Below are positions 1 through 5,903 of a DNA stretch of 7,089 bases, piece by piece (the first letter of the stretch is position 1; every line of letters starts with the position of its first letter). Source of the DNA: Pseudomonadota bacterium (GTDB taxonomy: Bacteria > Pseudomonadota > Alphaproteobacteria > Rhizobiales > Methylopilaceae); the NCBI GenBank assembly GCA_023389135.1, contig JAEWEX010000346.1, positions 1-7,089 of the forward strand. Reading direction: 5' to 3'. Position numbers and translations under genes: made by a program. The notes below the pieces were generated by a model. That model was given only the letters and a program-made list of their open reading frames with translations, was not told where the DNA came from and made no database searches.

Positions 1-399
1 CCAGAGCGGCACGCGCAGCTCGCTGATCGAGACCGAGCCGATGATCCACGAGATGTGGACGAACTGCGCGCCGAGATAGGCCGCCGCCACGCAGAACACC
101 AAGGCGGCAAGGTCGGTCAGGATCGCAAGTCCGTTGCGGACCGCCGGCGACAGAAGGCCGGTCGCCATGTCGATCTCCAGGTGCCGCCCGCGGCGCAGCA
201 CATAGGCAGAACCCAGGAAGGCCGCGACGGTGACGCCGTAGGTGGAGACCTCGATCCCCCAGATGGTGGGCGACCCGAACACCGAGCGCATGATCACCTC
301 TGTGATGATCGACACCGCGGTGACCGCGAGCGCCATGGCGGCGATGGCGGCCGCCACGACCGAGGCCAGACCGATGGCGCGGTCGATGAATCTCCACAT
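1..399 (-). CDS. dctQ: TRAP transporter small membrane subunit (DctQ), partial
   Basis: This is the small membrane protein of a tripartite ATP-independent periplasmic (TRAP) transporter, which links the binding protein to the large DctM channel subunit in the inner membrane. The 133 visible residues begin MWRFIDRAIGLAS and show three hydrophobic segments at about residues 10-34, 48-68 and 89-112. Between the second and third lies the family-typical RRGRHLEIDM stretch (residues 69-78). The reading frame runs off the left edge, so the last membrane segment and the stop are missing; family members are usually 160-180 residues. The start is supported by GGAGAGA about 6 nt upstream and by the fit to the family N-terminus. 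It lies 81 bp downstream of dctP in the same direction, and dctM probably follows outside the window. Family assignment is by recognised pattern, not by search. Confidence 0.9.
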   Translation of the reverse strand, partial: MWRFIDRAIGLASVVAAAIAAMALAVTAVSIITEVIMRSVFGSPTIWGIEVSTYGVTVAAFLGSAYVLRRGRHLEIDMATGLLSPAVRNGLAILTDLAALVFCVAAAYLGAQFVHISWIIGSVSISELRVPLW

Positions 400-435
400 C
401 GGCTGTCTCTCCGTCTGGGCCGGGTCGGATCGATC

Positions 436-465
436 GGGCGGCGGGGACGGCGCAATCCGCCGCCC
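436..465 (-). other. GC-rich hairpin between dctP and dctQ
   Basis: A perfect 9-bp inverted repeat (arms 436-444 and 457-465, 12-nt loop) sits in the 81-bp gap between dctP and dctQ. There is no T-run after it on the minus strand, so it is not a classic intrinsic terminator. In binding-protein transport operons such intercistronic stems often protect the upstream message or cause partial termination, giving more binding protein than membrane subunit. That role is inferred here. Confidence 0.5.
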
Positions 466-480
466 CCGCCGGGCGTGGGC

Positions 481-1476
481 TCAGAGCCCGCGGATCCACT
501 CGATCAGCGCTGCTTCCCGGGGGTCGGCGCGCGACTTCCAGCTTTCGACCACGGGCTCCAGCAGGGTCTGCCACTCCTTCTTGGCGGCGGCGTCGAGCAC
601 GGTGACCTCGATCTTGCCGCGCAGGAACTCGAGGCTTTTCGCGTCCTCGCCGCCGGCCTGCTCGGCGCTCCATGCGGAGACCTCCCAGGACGCGTCGGTC
701 AGGGCCTTCTGGAACTCCGGCGACAGCGACTCGTACTTGCGCAGGTTCATGTTCATGGGGAACACGCCGTAGCCCGCCTCGGTGATGGTGGCGTAGCCGG
801 CCGCTTCCCAGAGCTTGCGGGTGTTGAGCGTGGTGATGGCGGTGATGGCGGCGTCGATGGTGCCGCTCTGGAGGCCCAGATACATCTCGCCCGGGTCCAT
901 GGTCACCGGCGAGGCGCCGAGCGCCCGCAGGGCCTCCGACGCCAGCGCGCCGTAGCTGCGGATCTTCCTGCCCTTGAAGTCGGCGGGCGTGCGCAGCGGC
1001 GTCTTGCTGGAGAAATCGAACAGCGAGCCGATGAAGGTCACGCCCAGCGGCATGATCTGCCGGGCGCGCATCTTCTCGGTATAGAGCTTGAACAGCTCGC
1101 CGTCGCGCTGCCAGGCCTTCGTGGCATGGTCGCCGTCGCGGTAGAGGAACGGGATGTCGTTGATCTCGGAGATGGCGTCGTTGGTCCAGACGCCGACGAG
1201 GTTATCGCCGATGTCGAGCGACCCGGTCGCGATGGCGGTCGGGATGTCATGGGCCTTGTAGAGCTGGCCCGCGGGATAGTGCTCGACCTTGACTTTGCCG
1301 CCGGTCTTCTCGGCGACCAGTTCGGCGAACCGCGCCTGCGCCCGGGTGACGTGGTGGCTCACCGGCAACGTGCCGGCGTAGCGCAGGACGACCTCCTGCG
1401 CGGAGGCGCGCTCGGGGGTTGCCGCGACCAGCGTCGCGGCGGCGAAGCACAATGCTACTGCTGCTGGGATCTTCAT
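481..1476 (-). CDS. dctP: TRAP transporter periplasmic substrate-binding protein (DctP family)
   Basis: This is the periplasmic solute-binding protein of a TRAP transporter. It captures the substrate, usually an organic acid, and delivers it to the DctQM membrane complex. The 331-residue product starts MKIPAAVALCFAAATLVAA, a clear signal peptide with probable cleavage after ASA (residue 26) before QEVVLRYAG. The family core is visible: FKGRKIRS (168-174, with Arg173 at the place of the conserved carboxylate-binding arginine), LGASPVTM (186-193), EMYLGLQSGTIDA (197-209) and LWEAAGYATI (222-231). Length is normal for the family. The start at 1476 is chosen over an in-frame upstream start at 1596 because it begins the signal peptide and has AGAGGTGG 5 nt upstream. 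It lies 89 bp after the amidase gene and before dctQ. An Arg at the ligand position suggests a carboxylate ligand, but the substrate is unknown. Confidence 0.93.
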   Translation of the reverse strand: MKIPAAVALCFAAATLVAATPERASAQEVVLRYAGTLPVSHHVTRAQARFAELVAEKTGGKVKVEHYPAGQLYKAHDIPTAIATGSLDIGDNLVGVWTNDAISEINDIPFLYRDGDHATKAWQRDGELFKLYTEKMRARQIMPLGVTFIGSLFDFSSKTPLRTPADFKGRKIRSYGALASEALRALGASPVTMDPGEMYLGLQSGTIDAAITAITTLNTRKLWEAAGYATITEAGYGVFPMNMNLRKYESLSPEFQKALTDASWEVSAWSAEQAGGEDAKSLEFLRGKIEVTVLDAAAKKEWQTLLEPVVESWKSRADPREAALIEWIRGL

Positions 1477-1481
1477 GGTGT

Positions 1482-1489
1482 CCACCTCT
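1482..1489 (-). promoter_or_regulatory. Ribosome binding site deciding the dctP start
   Basis: AGAGGTGG lies 5 nt before the ATG at 1476. It supports this start, and hence the signal peptide at the very N-terminus, over the longer frame that would add 40 residues and bury the signal sequence. Confidence 0.6.
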
Positions 1490-1565
1490 GTCTGTTCGCC
1501 GGTTTCCGGCCTTGTCGTCGCAATGGCACGTCCTGCCCGGTCCGCCGGCGCGATGGCGCTGCGGC

Positions 1566-2966
1566 TCAGGCCAGCGGCGGCGTGCGGCCGGCCCACGGAC
1601 GGGCCGCCTCGAACGCCGCGGAAAGCGAGAAGATGAGAGGCTCGCCGAGCTGGCGGCCGACGATCTGGAGCCCGACCGGCAGTCCGTCACGGCTGAAGCC
1701 GCACGGGATCGAGGCGGCCGGCAGGCCCGTCAGGTTGAACGGATAGGTGTAGGCGATCCACGTGAACATGTTGTCGTCGAGCTCGTAGCCCGGCGGCACG
1801 TTGAGGCCCACATCGAACGGCAGCACCGGGATCGTCGGCGTGACCAGCAGGTCGTAGCGCTCGAAGAACGAGGTGACCCGGGTGCGCAGGTCGTAGCGCT
1901 GGAACACGCTCTGGTAGTATTCGCCCATGGTCTGGGCGAGCGCCGCGTCCAGAGTGGTCGCGACGGCGGGGTCCAGCAGTTCCCGGCTCCCCTCCAGCAC
2001 GGGGCGCAGCCTGGTGCCCGCGCCGGCGAAGAACTCCGCCATGAACAGCTTCAGCGGGTCGTCGAAGACGTGCTCGACCTCTTCGACCTCGCAGCCGAGC
2101 TCCTCGATGAGGCGGACGCCCCTGCGGACCAGATCCAGCACCTGCGTGTCGGGCCGGGCATAGCCGAGGGTGGGGCTCCATGCGACCCTGAGGCCGCGCG
2201 GCGAGCGCTCGCAGGCGGCCATCAGGTCCGGCACCGGCTCCGACACCGCGCCGGCGTCGCGCGGGTCGAACCCGGAGGCGACCTCCATGAGCAGGGCCGC
2301 GTCGCGCACCGTGCGCGCCATGGGGCCGACATGGGCGAGCGTCGGCGTTGCGCTGGGCGGGAACACCGGTATGCGGCCGAAGTGGCCCTTGATGCCGAAC
2401 AGGCCGCACATGGAGGACGGCAGGCGGATCGACCCGCCGCCATCGGTGCCGAAGCCGAACGGGGTCACGCCGGCGGCGATGCTGGCGGCGGCCCCGCAGC
2501 TCGACCCGCCGGGCGTCTTGCGCAGGTTCCAGGGATTGCGGGTGATGCCGGTGAGGGGCGAGTCCCCCACGCCCTTGCAGCCGAACTCGCTGGTGGTCGT
2601 CTTGCCCACCACGATGGCGCCGGCGGCGCGGGCCCGCGCCACTGCCGGCGCATCGACGCTCGCGACATTGTCCTTCATGGCGCGCGAGCCGAAGGTCAGC
2701 CGCATGTCCCTGACCGCGATCAGGTCCTTCACCGAGATCGGGAGGCCGTGCAGCGGGCCGGTTGCCCGGCCGGCCACCACCTCCTGCTCGGCGCGGCGGG
2801 CGGCCGCCATGGCCGCGTCGGCATGCAGGTCGACGAAGGCGTTGAGCTTGCCCTCGGTGGCGTCGAGCCGGTCGAGCGTCGCCTGCATGACCTCCACCGG
2901 GGACACCTCCCGGGCGCGGACCATGTCGCGCAGCTCGACGGCCGATTTCCACAGGAGGCCGGACAT
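1566..2966 (-). CDS. Amidase-signature family amidase
   Basis: A 466-residue cytoplasmic serine amidase (AmiE/GatA fold) that hydrolyses a carboxamide to acid plus ammonia or amine. The Ser-cisSer-Lys triad can be read directly: Lys80 in PISVKD, Ser155 in TPGGSSCG, and nucleophile Ser179 in GTDGGGSIR. The spacings of 75 and 24 residues equal those I recall for fatty acid amide hydrolase. Further family landmarks are GKTTTSEFG (121-129), NPWNLRKTPGGSS (144-156) and MCGLFGIKG (186-194). The usual GGSSGG is GGSSCG here, with Cys157. Length fits stand-alone amidases. The start at 2966 fits the family N-terminus (SAVELRDMVRAREVSPVEVM). A frame-open extension to 3074 would run into the upstream gene. 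The 13-bp gap to the cyclase gene holds only weak G-rich ribosome-binding matches, so translation is probably coupled. This is not GatA: no gatB or gatC is nearby, and a TRAP operon surrounds it. The substrate is unknown. Confidence 0.93.
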   Translation of the reverse strand: MSGLLWKSAVELRDMVRAREVSPVEVMQATLDRLDATEGKLNAFVDLHADAAMAAARRAEQEVVAGRATGPLHGLPISVKDLIAVRDMRLTFGSRAMKDNVASVDAPAVARARAAGAIVVGKTTTSEFGCKGVGDSPLTGITRNPWNLRKTPGGSSCGAAASIAAGVTPFGFGTDGGGSIRLPSSMCGLFGIKGHFGRIPVFPPSATPTLAHVGPMARTVRDAALLMEVASGFDPRDAGAVSEPVPDLMAACERSPRGLRVAWSPTLGYARPDTQVLDLVRRGVRLIEELGCEVEEVEHVFDDPLKLFMAEFFAGAGTRLRPVLEGSRELLDPAVATTLDAALAQTMGEYYQSVFQRYDLRTRVTSFFERYDLLVTPTIPVLPFDVGLNVPPGYELDDNMFTWIAYTYPFNLTGLPAASIPCGFSRDGLPVGLQIVGRQLGEPLIFSLSAAFEAARPWAGRTPPLA

Positions 2967-2979
2967 CGCCCCGGCCCCG

Positions 2980-3693
2980 TCAGCCGAGGACGGCGAAGGC
3001 GCGGACCGGCGAGCCCGAGCCGTTGCCGATCTTGAGCGGTACGCCGCTGAAGAAGAACTCGCCCTTGCCCACAAGCTGCTCGAGGTTGCACAGCCATTCG
3101 TAGTGCGTGATACCGCGGTCGCGGCAGACCCGGTGGCTGGGGAACTCCGCCCAGTTGGGGCGGTCCGTGGAGGGGCCCTCGACGCCGTGCAGCTTCGAGC
3201 CGCGATCGGCGAGCCAATGGGTGGCGGCAGCCGTCAGCCCCCAGTTGCTGACGGTGGATTCCACCCGCGGATAGTGCCGCTCGGTGAGGCCGGAGCACAT
3301 CAGCACGATGTGGCCGTCGATCTTCACGCCGGCCTTCCGCTCGGCCGCGTCCAGGTCGGCGGCGTCGACGTCGCCGAGATCCGGGATGTGGCGCAGGTCG
3401 AGGCAGACCGCCTTGCCCATGAACATCTCCAGCGGCATGCGGTCGATGGACAGACCGTCCGGCTTGATGTGGAAGAAGGCGTCCACATGGGTGCCCACAT
3501 GGTCGAGCATGGCGAGGAATGTCGTCGCCGCCGACATGGGGTCGTCCCCGGTGCCGAGGCCGAGCTTGAGCGTCTCCTGGTGGCGCAGGTGCGGCACCAC
3601 CACCGGGCTCTGGAACAGCTTGTGCGCCGGCATGTTGTCGTCGACCGTGATCGACAGGTCGATGAAGGTTCCGCTGATCTGGCTGCCCGACAT
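2980..3693 (-). CDS. Cyclase-family metal-dependent hydrolase (KynB / isatin hydrolase-like)
   Basis: A 237-residue protein of the cyclase family (PF04199), which includes kynurenine formamidase KynB and isatin hydrolase. Members use a divalent-metal site to hydrolyse formamide or cyclic amide bonds. The signature HxGTHxDxPxH appears as HVGTHVDAFFH (residues 65-75) and keeps His65, His69, Asp71 and His75. His187 and Glu199, 12 residues apart, match the distal metal and catalytic His/Glu pair of KynB. The C-terminal PLKIGNGSGSPVRAFAV (219-235) is the usual family ending. The conserved proline of the signature is Phe73 here. Length is close to family size. AGGAG about 6 nt upstream supports the start. 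It is the first gene of the likely operon, 13 bp before the amidase. No kynureninase or tryptophan dioxygenase gene is present, so the kynB name is not used; a ring-opening or amide-cleaving step before the amidase is inferred. Confidence 0.88.
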   Translation of the reverse strand: MSGSQISGTFIDLSITVDDNMPAHKLFQSPVVVPHLRHQETLKLGLGTGDDPMSAATTFLAMLDHVGTHVDAFFHIKPDGLSIDRMPLEMFMGKAVCLDLRHIPDLGDVDAADLDAAERKAGVKIDGHIVLMCSGLTERHYPRVESTVSNWGLTAAATHWLADRGSKLHGVEGPSTDRPNWAEFPSHRVCRDRGITHYEWLCNLEQLVGKGEFFFSGVPLKIGNGSGSPVRAFAVLG

Positions 3694-3777
3694 GGTCGTC
3701 TCCTGCTGGCTGACTGCCTGTTGTTGTCTTTCGCTCGACCGGCGCGACGGCGGGTCGGAGCATGCGTCCCCGTTGCC

Positions 3778-3795
3778 GCCCGGCGCATGCCGGGC
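3778..3795 (-). other. Leader hairpin 1 of the cyclase operon
   Basis: A perfect 7-bp stem (arms 3778-3784 and 3789-3795) with a 4-nt loop lies in the predicted untranslated leader, 84 bp before the cyclase start codon. No T-run follows. It may shape mRNA stability or translation; no known riboswitch class is recognised. Confidence 0.4.
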
Positions 3796-3850
3796 AGCCG
3801 CCTCTCTCGATGGAGCGAGGACAGGCGTCTGCCATGATCGTTTGGACGCG

Positions 3851-3868
3851 GCGGCCGAACCCGGCCGC
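3851..3868 (-). other. Leader hairpin 2 of the cyclase operon
   Basis: A perfect 7-bp GC-only stem (arms 3851-3857 and 3862-3868) with a 4-nt loop, 6 bp from the neighbouring hairpin at 3875-3895. The pair is consistent with a structured leader. Neither is followed by a U-tract, so attenuation by intrinsic termination is not supported. Confidence 0.4.
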
Positions 3869-3874
3869 TAGCAC

Positions 3875-3895
3875 GCTCCGGATGTTTCCCGGAGC
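3875..3895 (-). other. Leader hairpin 3 of the cyclase operon
   Basis: A perfect 7-bp stem GCTCCGG/CCGGAGC (arms 3875-3881 and 3889-3895) with a 7-nt loop. It lies roughly 80 nt after the predicted transcription start. Function is unknown. Confidence 0.4.
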
Positions 3896-3944
3896 CGAGC
3901 GCGACAGAATTGTTTCTTTCAGAAGCGTATTACCCCTGCGGCCG

Positions 3945-3958
3945 CCAGATATATCTGG
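3945..3958. promoter_or_regulatory. 14-bp perfect palindrome, possible operator
   Basis: CCAGATATATCTGG is a perfect palindrome in an otherwise GC-rich region. Its centre is about 25 bp downstream of the predicted start of the cyclase operon, a position where a bound repressor would block transcription. Symmetry and length resemble sites for GntR-type or similar dimeric regulators, but it has no T-N11-A spacing and so is less likely to be a LysR-type site. The regulator is not in the window. Confidence 0.4.
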
Positions 3959-3982
3959 TCTGTGTCCGCTGTACTGGACGCT

Positions 3983-4011
3983 ATGCTAGGTATGCGAAGT
4001 CAATACGACAA
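3983..4011 (-). promoter_or_regulatory. Predicted promoter of the cyclase-amidase-TRAP operon
   Basis: On the minus strand TTGTCG (4011-4006) is followed after exactly 17 nt by TAGCAT (3988-3983). Each hexamer matches the sigma-70 consensus at four of six positions, fitting a weak promoter that needs an activator. The start would be near 3976, giving a leader of about 280 nt before the cyclase ATG. An AT-rich stretch (4010-4023) and the LysR-type palindrome lie just upstream. Prediction only. Confidence 0.45.
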
Positions 4012-4031
4012 ATAAAAAAGAGTTACGACTT

Positions 4032-4052
4032 GCCATAATTGAAAATTATGGC
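4032..4052. promoter_or_regulatory. LysR-type operator palindrome (T-N11-A)
   Basis: A perfect inverted repeat with 9-bp arms GCCATAATT/AATTATGGC (4032-4040 and 4044-4052) and a 3-nt centre. It contains T-N11-A (4036-4048) and ATA-N9-TAT, the forms expected for LysR-type and Nac-like sites. Its centre (4042) is about 66 bp before the predicted start at 3976, the usual recognition-site distance for LysR activators. It also lies 15 bp after the lysR stop, so a terminator role was considered. The stem is AT-rich and the T-run on the minus strand begins about a dozen bases past it, which fits an intrinsic terminator poorly. Confidence 0.6.
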
Positions 4053-4067
4053 CGCCCCGACGATCCG

Positions 4068-5012
4068 TTACGGCTCCGACGGCGGCGGATCGCGTGGCGG
4101 GTAGAGACGGGCGCCGGGCCAGGCCGAGCTGCGGATCATCCGCTCCGTCAGCCGCCTGACGGTGTCGATCACGCACTCGGTCGCATAGGAGGCGTCGGAG
4201 CCCTTGAGCCAGGCCAGAACCGTGTCCAGCGTCGTGTCCGGATCGGAGATGGCTACCGAGCGGGTCTTCCATTCCGGCATCAGCGTCGTGCGGGGCAGAA
4301 CGGTGTAGCCGACGCCGTTCTCCACCTGCTGCCTGATCTGCGTCAGGGAATCCACCTCCATGCGGACGTTGAGCGGACGCTCCTTCTGGGCGGAGAGCGA
4401 GTTGAGCTTGCGGCGGAGGCGATGAAGCGAGGTGGTGACCACCAGCGGAAAGGTCGACAGCTCGGCGAAGTCGACGGGCTGCGCGGGCATCGGCTGGTCT
4501 GCGGCGCCCACGAGGTAGAGGTCCTCGCGAAACAGCGGCAGGGTCGCGATCCGGTCGGTCTCCTCAAAATTGTAGAGCAGCGCCAGGTCGATCCGCGACG
4601 TCTCCAGCAGGTCGATCAGGTAGCCGGTCATGACCTCGACCATGTTGAGCGTGATCTTCGGGTAGCGGGTCTGCATCTCCTCCAGCAGGGGCGGCGGCAG
4701 GAAGGTCGAGACCGTGACCGGGATGCCGAAGCTGACGAGGCCGTGCGGCTCCATGTGCGGGTCGCGGATCGCGCGGTGGACGCTGTCGACCAGTTGCAGG
4801 ATCTCGCGGGCATATTGCAGCACGCGCTTGCCGGTGGAGCTCAGCGTGATGCCGCGGCTGTGGCGGATGAACAGCCTCGTGTCGAGCTCGGCCTCGAGCT
4901 GCGCGATCTGGACGCTCAGCCCCGGCTGCGCCATCCGCAGCCGGCGCGCCGCGTCGGAGAAGGAGCCCTCCTCCGCAACCGCGACGAAATACACGAGCTG
5001 CTGAAGTTTCAT
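4068..5012 (-). CDS. LysR-type transcriptional regulator, Nac/Cbl-like
   Basis: A 314-residue DNA-binding regulator. The N-terminal winged helix-turn-helix covers about residues 1-60 (MKLQQLVYFVAVAEEGSFSDAARRL, then AQPGLSVQIAQLEAEL as the recognition region at 28-43, and LFIRHSRGITLSSTGK). A linker helix follows to about 88, and an effector-binding domain runs from about 90 to 295. The stretch MTGYLIDLLETSRIDLALLYN (128-148) resembles the effector domain of nitrogen-assimilation (Nac-like) regulators. The C-terminal tail is proline-rich (PPRDPPPSEP). The ATG has no good ribosome binding site; a TATGCT element ends 6 nt upstream, so a leaderless message is possible. It points in the same direction as the cyclase-amidase-TRAP genes, 374 bp upstream of them, rather than divergently. 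A T-N11-A palindrome in that gap is its most likely target. Family is certain; effector and targets are inferred. Confidence 0.93.
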   Translation of the reverse strand: MKLQQLVYFVAVAEEGSFSDAARRLRMAQPGLSVQIAQLEAELDTRLFIRHSRGITLSSTGKRVLQYAREILQLVDSVHRAIRDPHMEPHGLVSFGIPVTVSTFLPPPLLEEMQTRYPKITLNMVEVMTGYLIDLLETSRIDLALLYNFEETDRIATLPLFREDLYLVGAADQPMPAQPVDFAELSTFPLVVTTSLHRLRRKLNSLSAQKERPLNVRMEVDSLTQIRQQVENGVGYTVLPRTTLMPEWKTRSVAISDPDTTLDTVLAWLKGSDASYATECVIDTVRRLTERMIRSSAWPGARLYPPRDPPPSEP

Positions 5013-5150
5013 GGCGCGAGCATATCATGCCGCCGGACCTTCCAGCGGCCTTTCGACGCCTTCCGCCGTACCCGGCCGGCTGCACGGGACGCACAAAAGA
5101 AAAACCTGCCGAGATCCGCGCGGTAGCGCCAATCGGGAATTTGCCCCTCA

Positions 5151-5172
5151 GCCCGCCGCCCCGCGGGCGGGC
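5151..5172 (-). terminator. GC-rich hairpin after the methyltransferase gene
   Basis: A perfect 7-bp stem GCCCGCC/GGCGGGC (arms 5151-5157 and 5166-5172) with an 8-nt loop begins 22 bp past the methyltransferase stop. No T-run directly follows, so it would be a weak or factor-assisted terminator. The rest of the 182-bp gap before lysR shows no gene. Confidence 0.35.
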
Positions 5173-5194
5173 ATTCCTTGCGGATGACGGCGCG

Positions 5195-5827
5195 TCATTG
5201 CTTGTCCGAGATCGTACTGTTTCTCCGGAGCACGGCCCAGGTGAAGGCCTGGTCGGTCCCCGAAGGCGTGCGATGGATCTCGCGCCATGAGTCGACAAGC
5301 CGCAGTTCAGCTCCCAACTCGCCGGCTATGCCCGCTGCATCATACCGTCGGACCGGAAGGCCACTGCACTTTTCCGGTCCGTCTGGCGCAAAGGTCGCGA
5401 CGACCGCGATGCCGCCCGGAGCCAGCGCGGTCAGCAGCGCGCGCCGATACCCGGCGCGGGCCTTGGGATCGGTCAGGAAATGGAACACGGCGCGGTCATG
5501 CCAGAAGTCATATGTCCGGTCGGGTTGCCATTCGGTGATGTCGGCCACGACCCAGAAGATAGGCTGCCCGGATGCCTCTGTCCGGGCCCTCGCCACGGCC
5601 AGGGCCTCGGCGGAGATATCGAGGACCGTCAGATCGTTCCAGCTTCGGGCCGCAAGGGCATCGACCAGAAGAGAAGCGCCGCCGCCGATGTCGATCAGGG
5701 ACGCCTCCGGCATGGCCCCAAGCCGGTCCAAAGCCGAGAGCGTCGGCGCCGGTGTGGACTGGTACCAGCTGACCGAGGTGTGAGGCTTGGTCCGGTAGAC
5801 GGTGTTCCAGTGTTCTTGTCCCGTCAT
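5195..5827 (-). CDS. Class I SAM-dependent methyltransferase of unknown substrate
   Basis: A 210-residue soluble protein with the Rossmann-type methyltransferase fold. Motif I is LIDIGGGAS (44-52). The acidic residue closing strand 2 is Asp70 in LTVLDIS, a VVADITEW stretch (93-100) follows strand 3, YDFWHDRAVFHFL (106-118) is the strand 4 motif, and LAPGGIAVV lies after the next helix. The N-terminus EHWNTVYRTKPHTSVSWYQ and the later GPEKCSGLPVRRYD are recurrent in small bacterial methyltransferases of this kind. The substrate (small molecule or protein) cannot be told. The start at 5827 has GGAG 7 nt upstream. It sits between tRNA-Gln and lysR with gaps of about 170-180 bp on both sides, so it is probably its own transcription unit. 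It has no evident link to the TRAP operon. Confidence 0.85.
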   Translation of the reverse strand: MTGQEHWNTVYRTKPHTSVSWYQSTPAPTLSALDRLGAMPEASLIDIGGGASLLVDALAARSWNDLTVLDISAEALAVARARTEASGQPIFWVVADITEWQPDRTYDFWHDRAVFHFLTDPKARAGYRRALLTALAPGGIAVVATFAPDGPEKCSGLPVRRYDAAGIAGELGAELRLVDSWREIHRTPSGTDQAFTWAVLRRNSTISDKQ

Positions 5828-5859
5828 GACTGCGCTCCAGGCCGGTTGATATCCCCGAC

Positions 5860-5889
5860 ATTATCCATGACGATGGAAGCAGATGCCAT
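5860..5889 (-). promoter_or_regulatory. Candidate promoter for the methyltransferase gene
   Basis: On the minus strand ATGGCA (5889-5884) and GATAAT (5865-5860) are separated by 18 nt. The -10 element matches five of six consensus bases. The start would fall near 5853, leaving a short leader with the GGAG ribosome site. Prediction from sequence only; read-through from tRNA-Gln is an alternative. Confidence 0.35.
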
Positions 5890-5903
5890 TGGACCGCATC
5901 GGC

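Noticed and set aside
1477..1596. Upstream in-frame start adding 40 residues to DctP
   Set aside because: It would place the signal peptide inside the protein and overlap the amidase 3' end. The ATG at 1476 has its own ribosome binding site.
55..1746. Long plus-strand open frame of 563 codons opposite dctP and dctQ
   Set aside because: It is rich in Arg, Gly, Asp and His with no recognisable domain, as expected for the antisense of GC-rich genes. The minus-strand frames encode clear TRAP proteins.
2967..3074. Upstream in-frame extension of the amidase
   Set aside because: It overlaps the cyclase coding sequence by 95 bases and adds Ser/Arg/Ala-rich sequence unlike the family. The ATG at 2966 starts the normal N-terminus.
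2980..3693. Naming the cyclase-family gene kynB
   Set aside because: Catalytic residues match, but the signature proline is changed and no kynurenine pathway gene is nearby. The family contains several other activities.
1419..3837. Two long plus-strand frames opposite the amidase and cyclase genes
   Set aside because: They overlap each other and recognised genes, have low-complexity composition, and show no family motif. They are antisense shadows of high-GC coding sequence.
3694..3874. Minus-strand open frame in the leader of the cyclase gene
   Set aside because: It runs on in another frame through the cyclase gene, has no ribosome binding site and no recognisable protein. It is treated as untranslated leader.
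4009..4052. Palindrome plus T-run as an intrinsic terminator of lysR
   Set aside because: The stem is mostly A/T and the T-run on the minus strand begins about a dozen bases past the stem. The T-N11-A form and distance to the promoter fit an operator better, though a partial termination role is not excluded.
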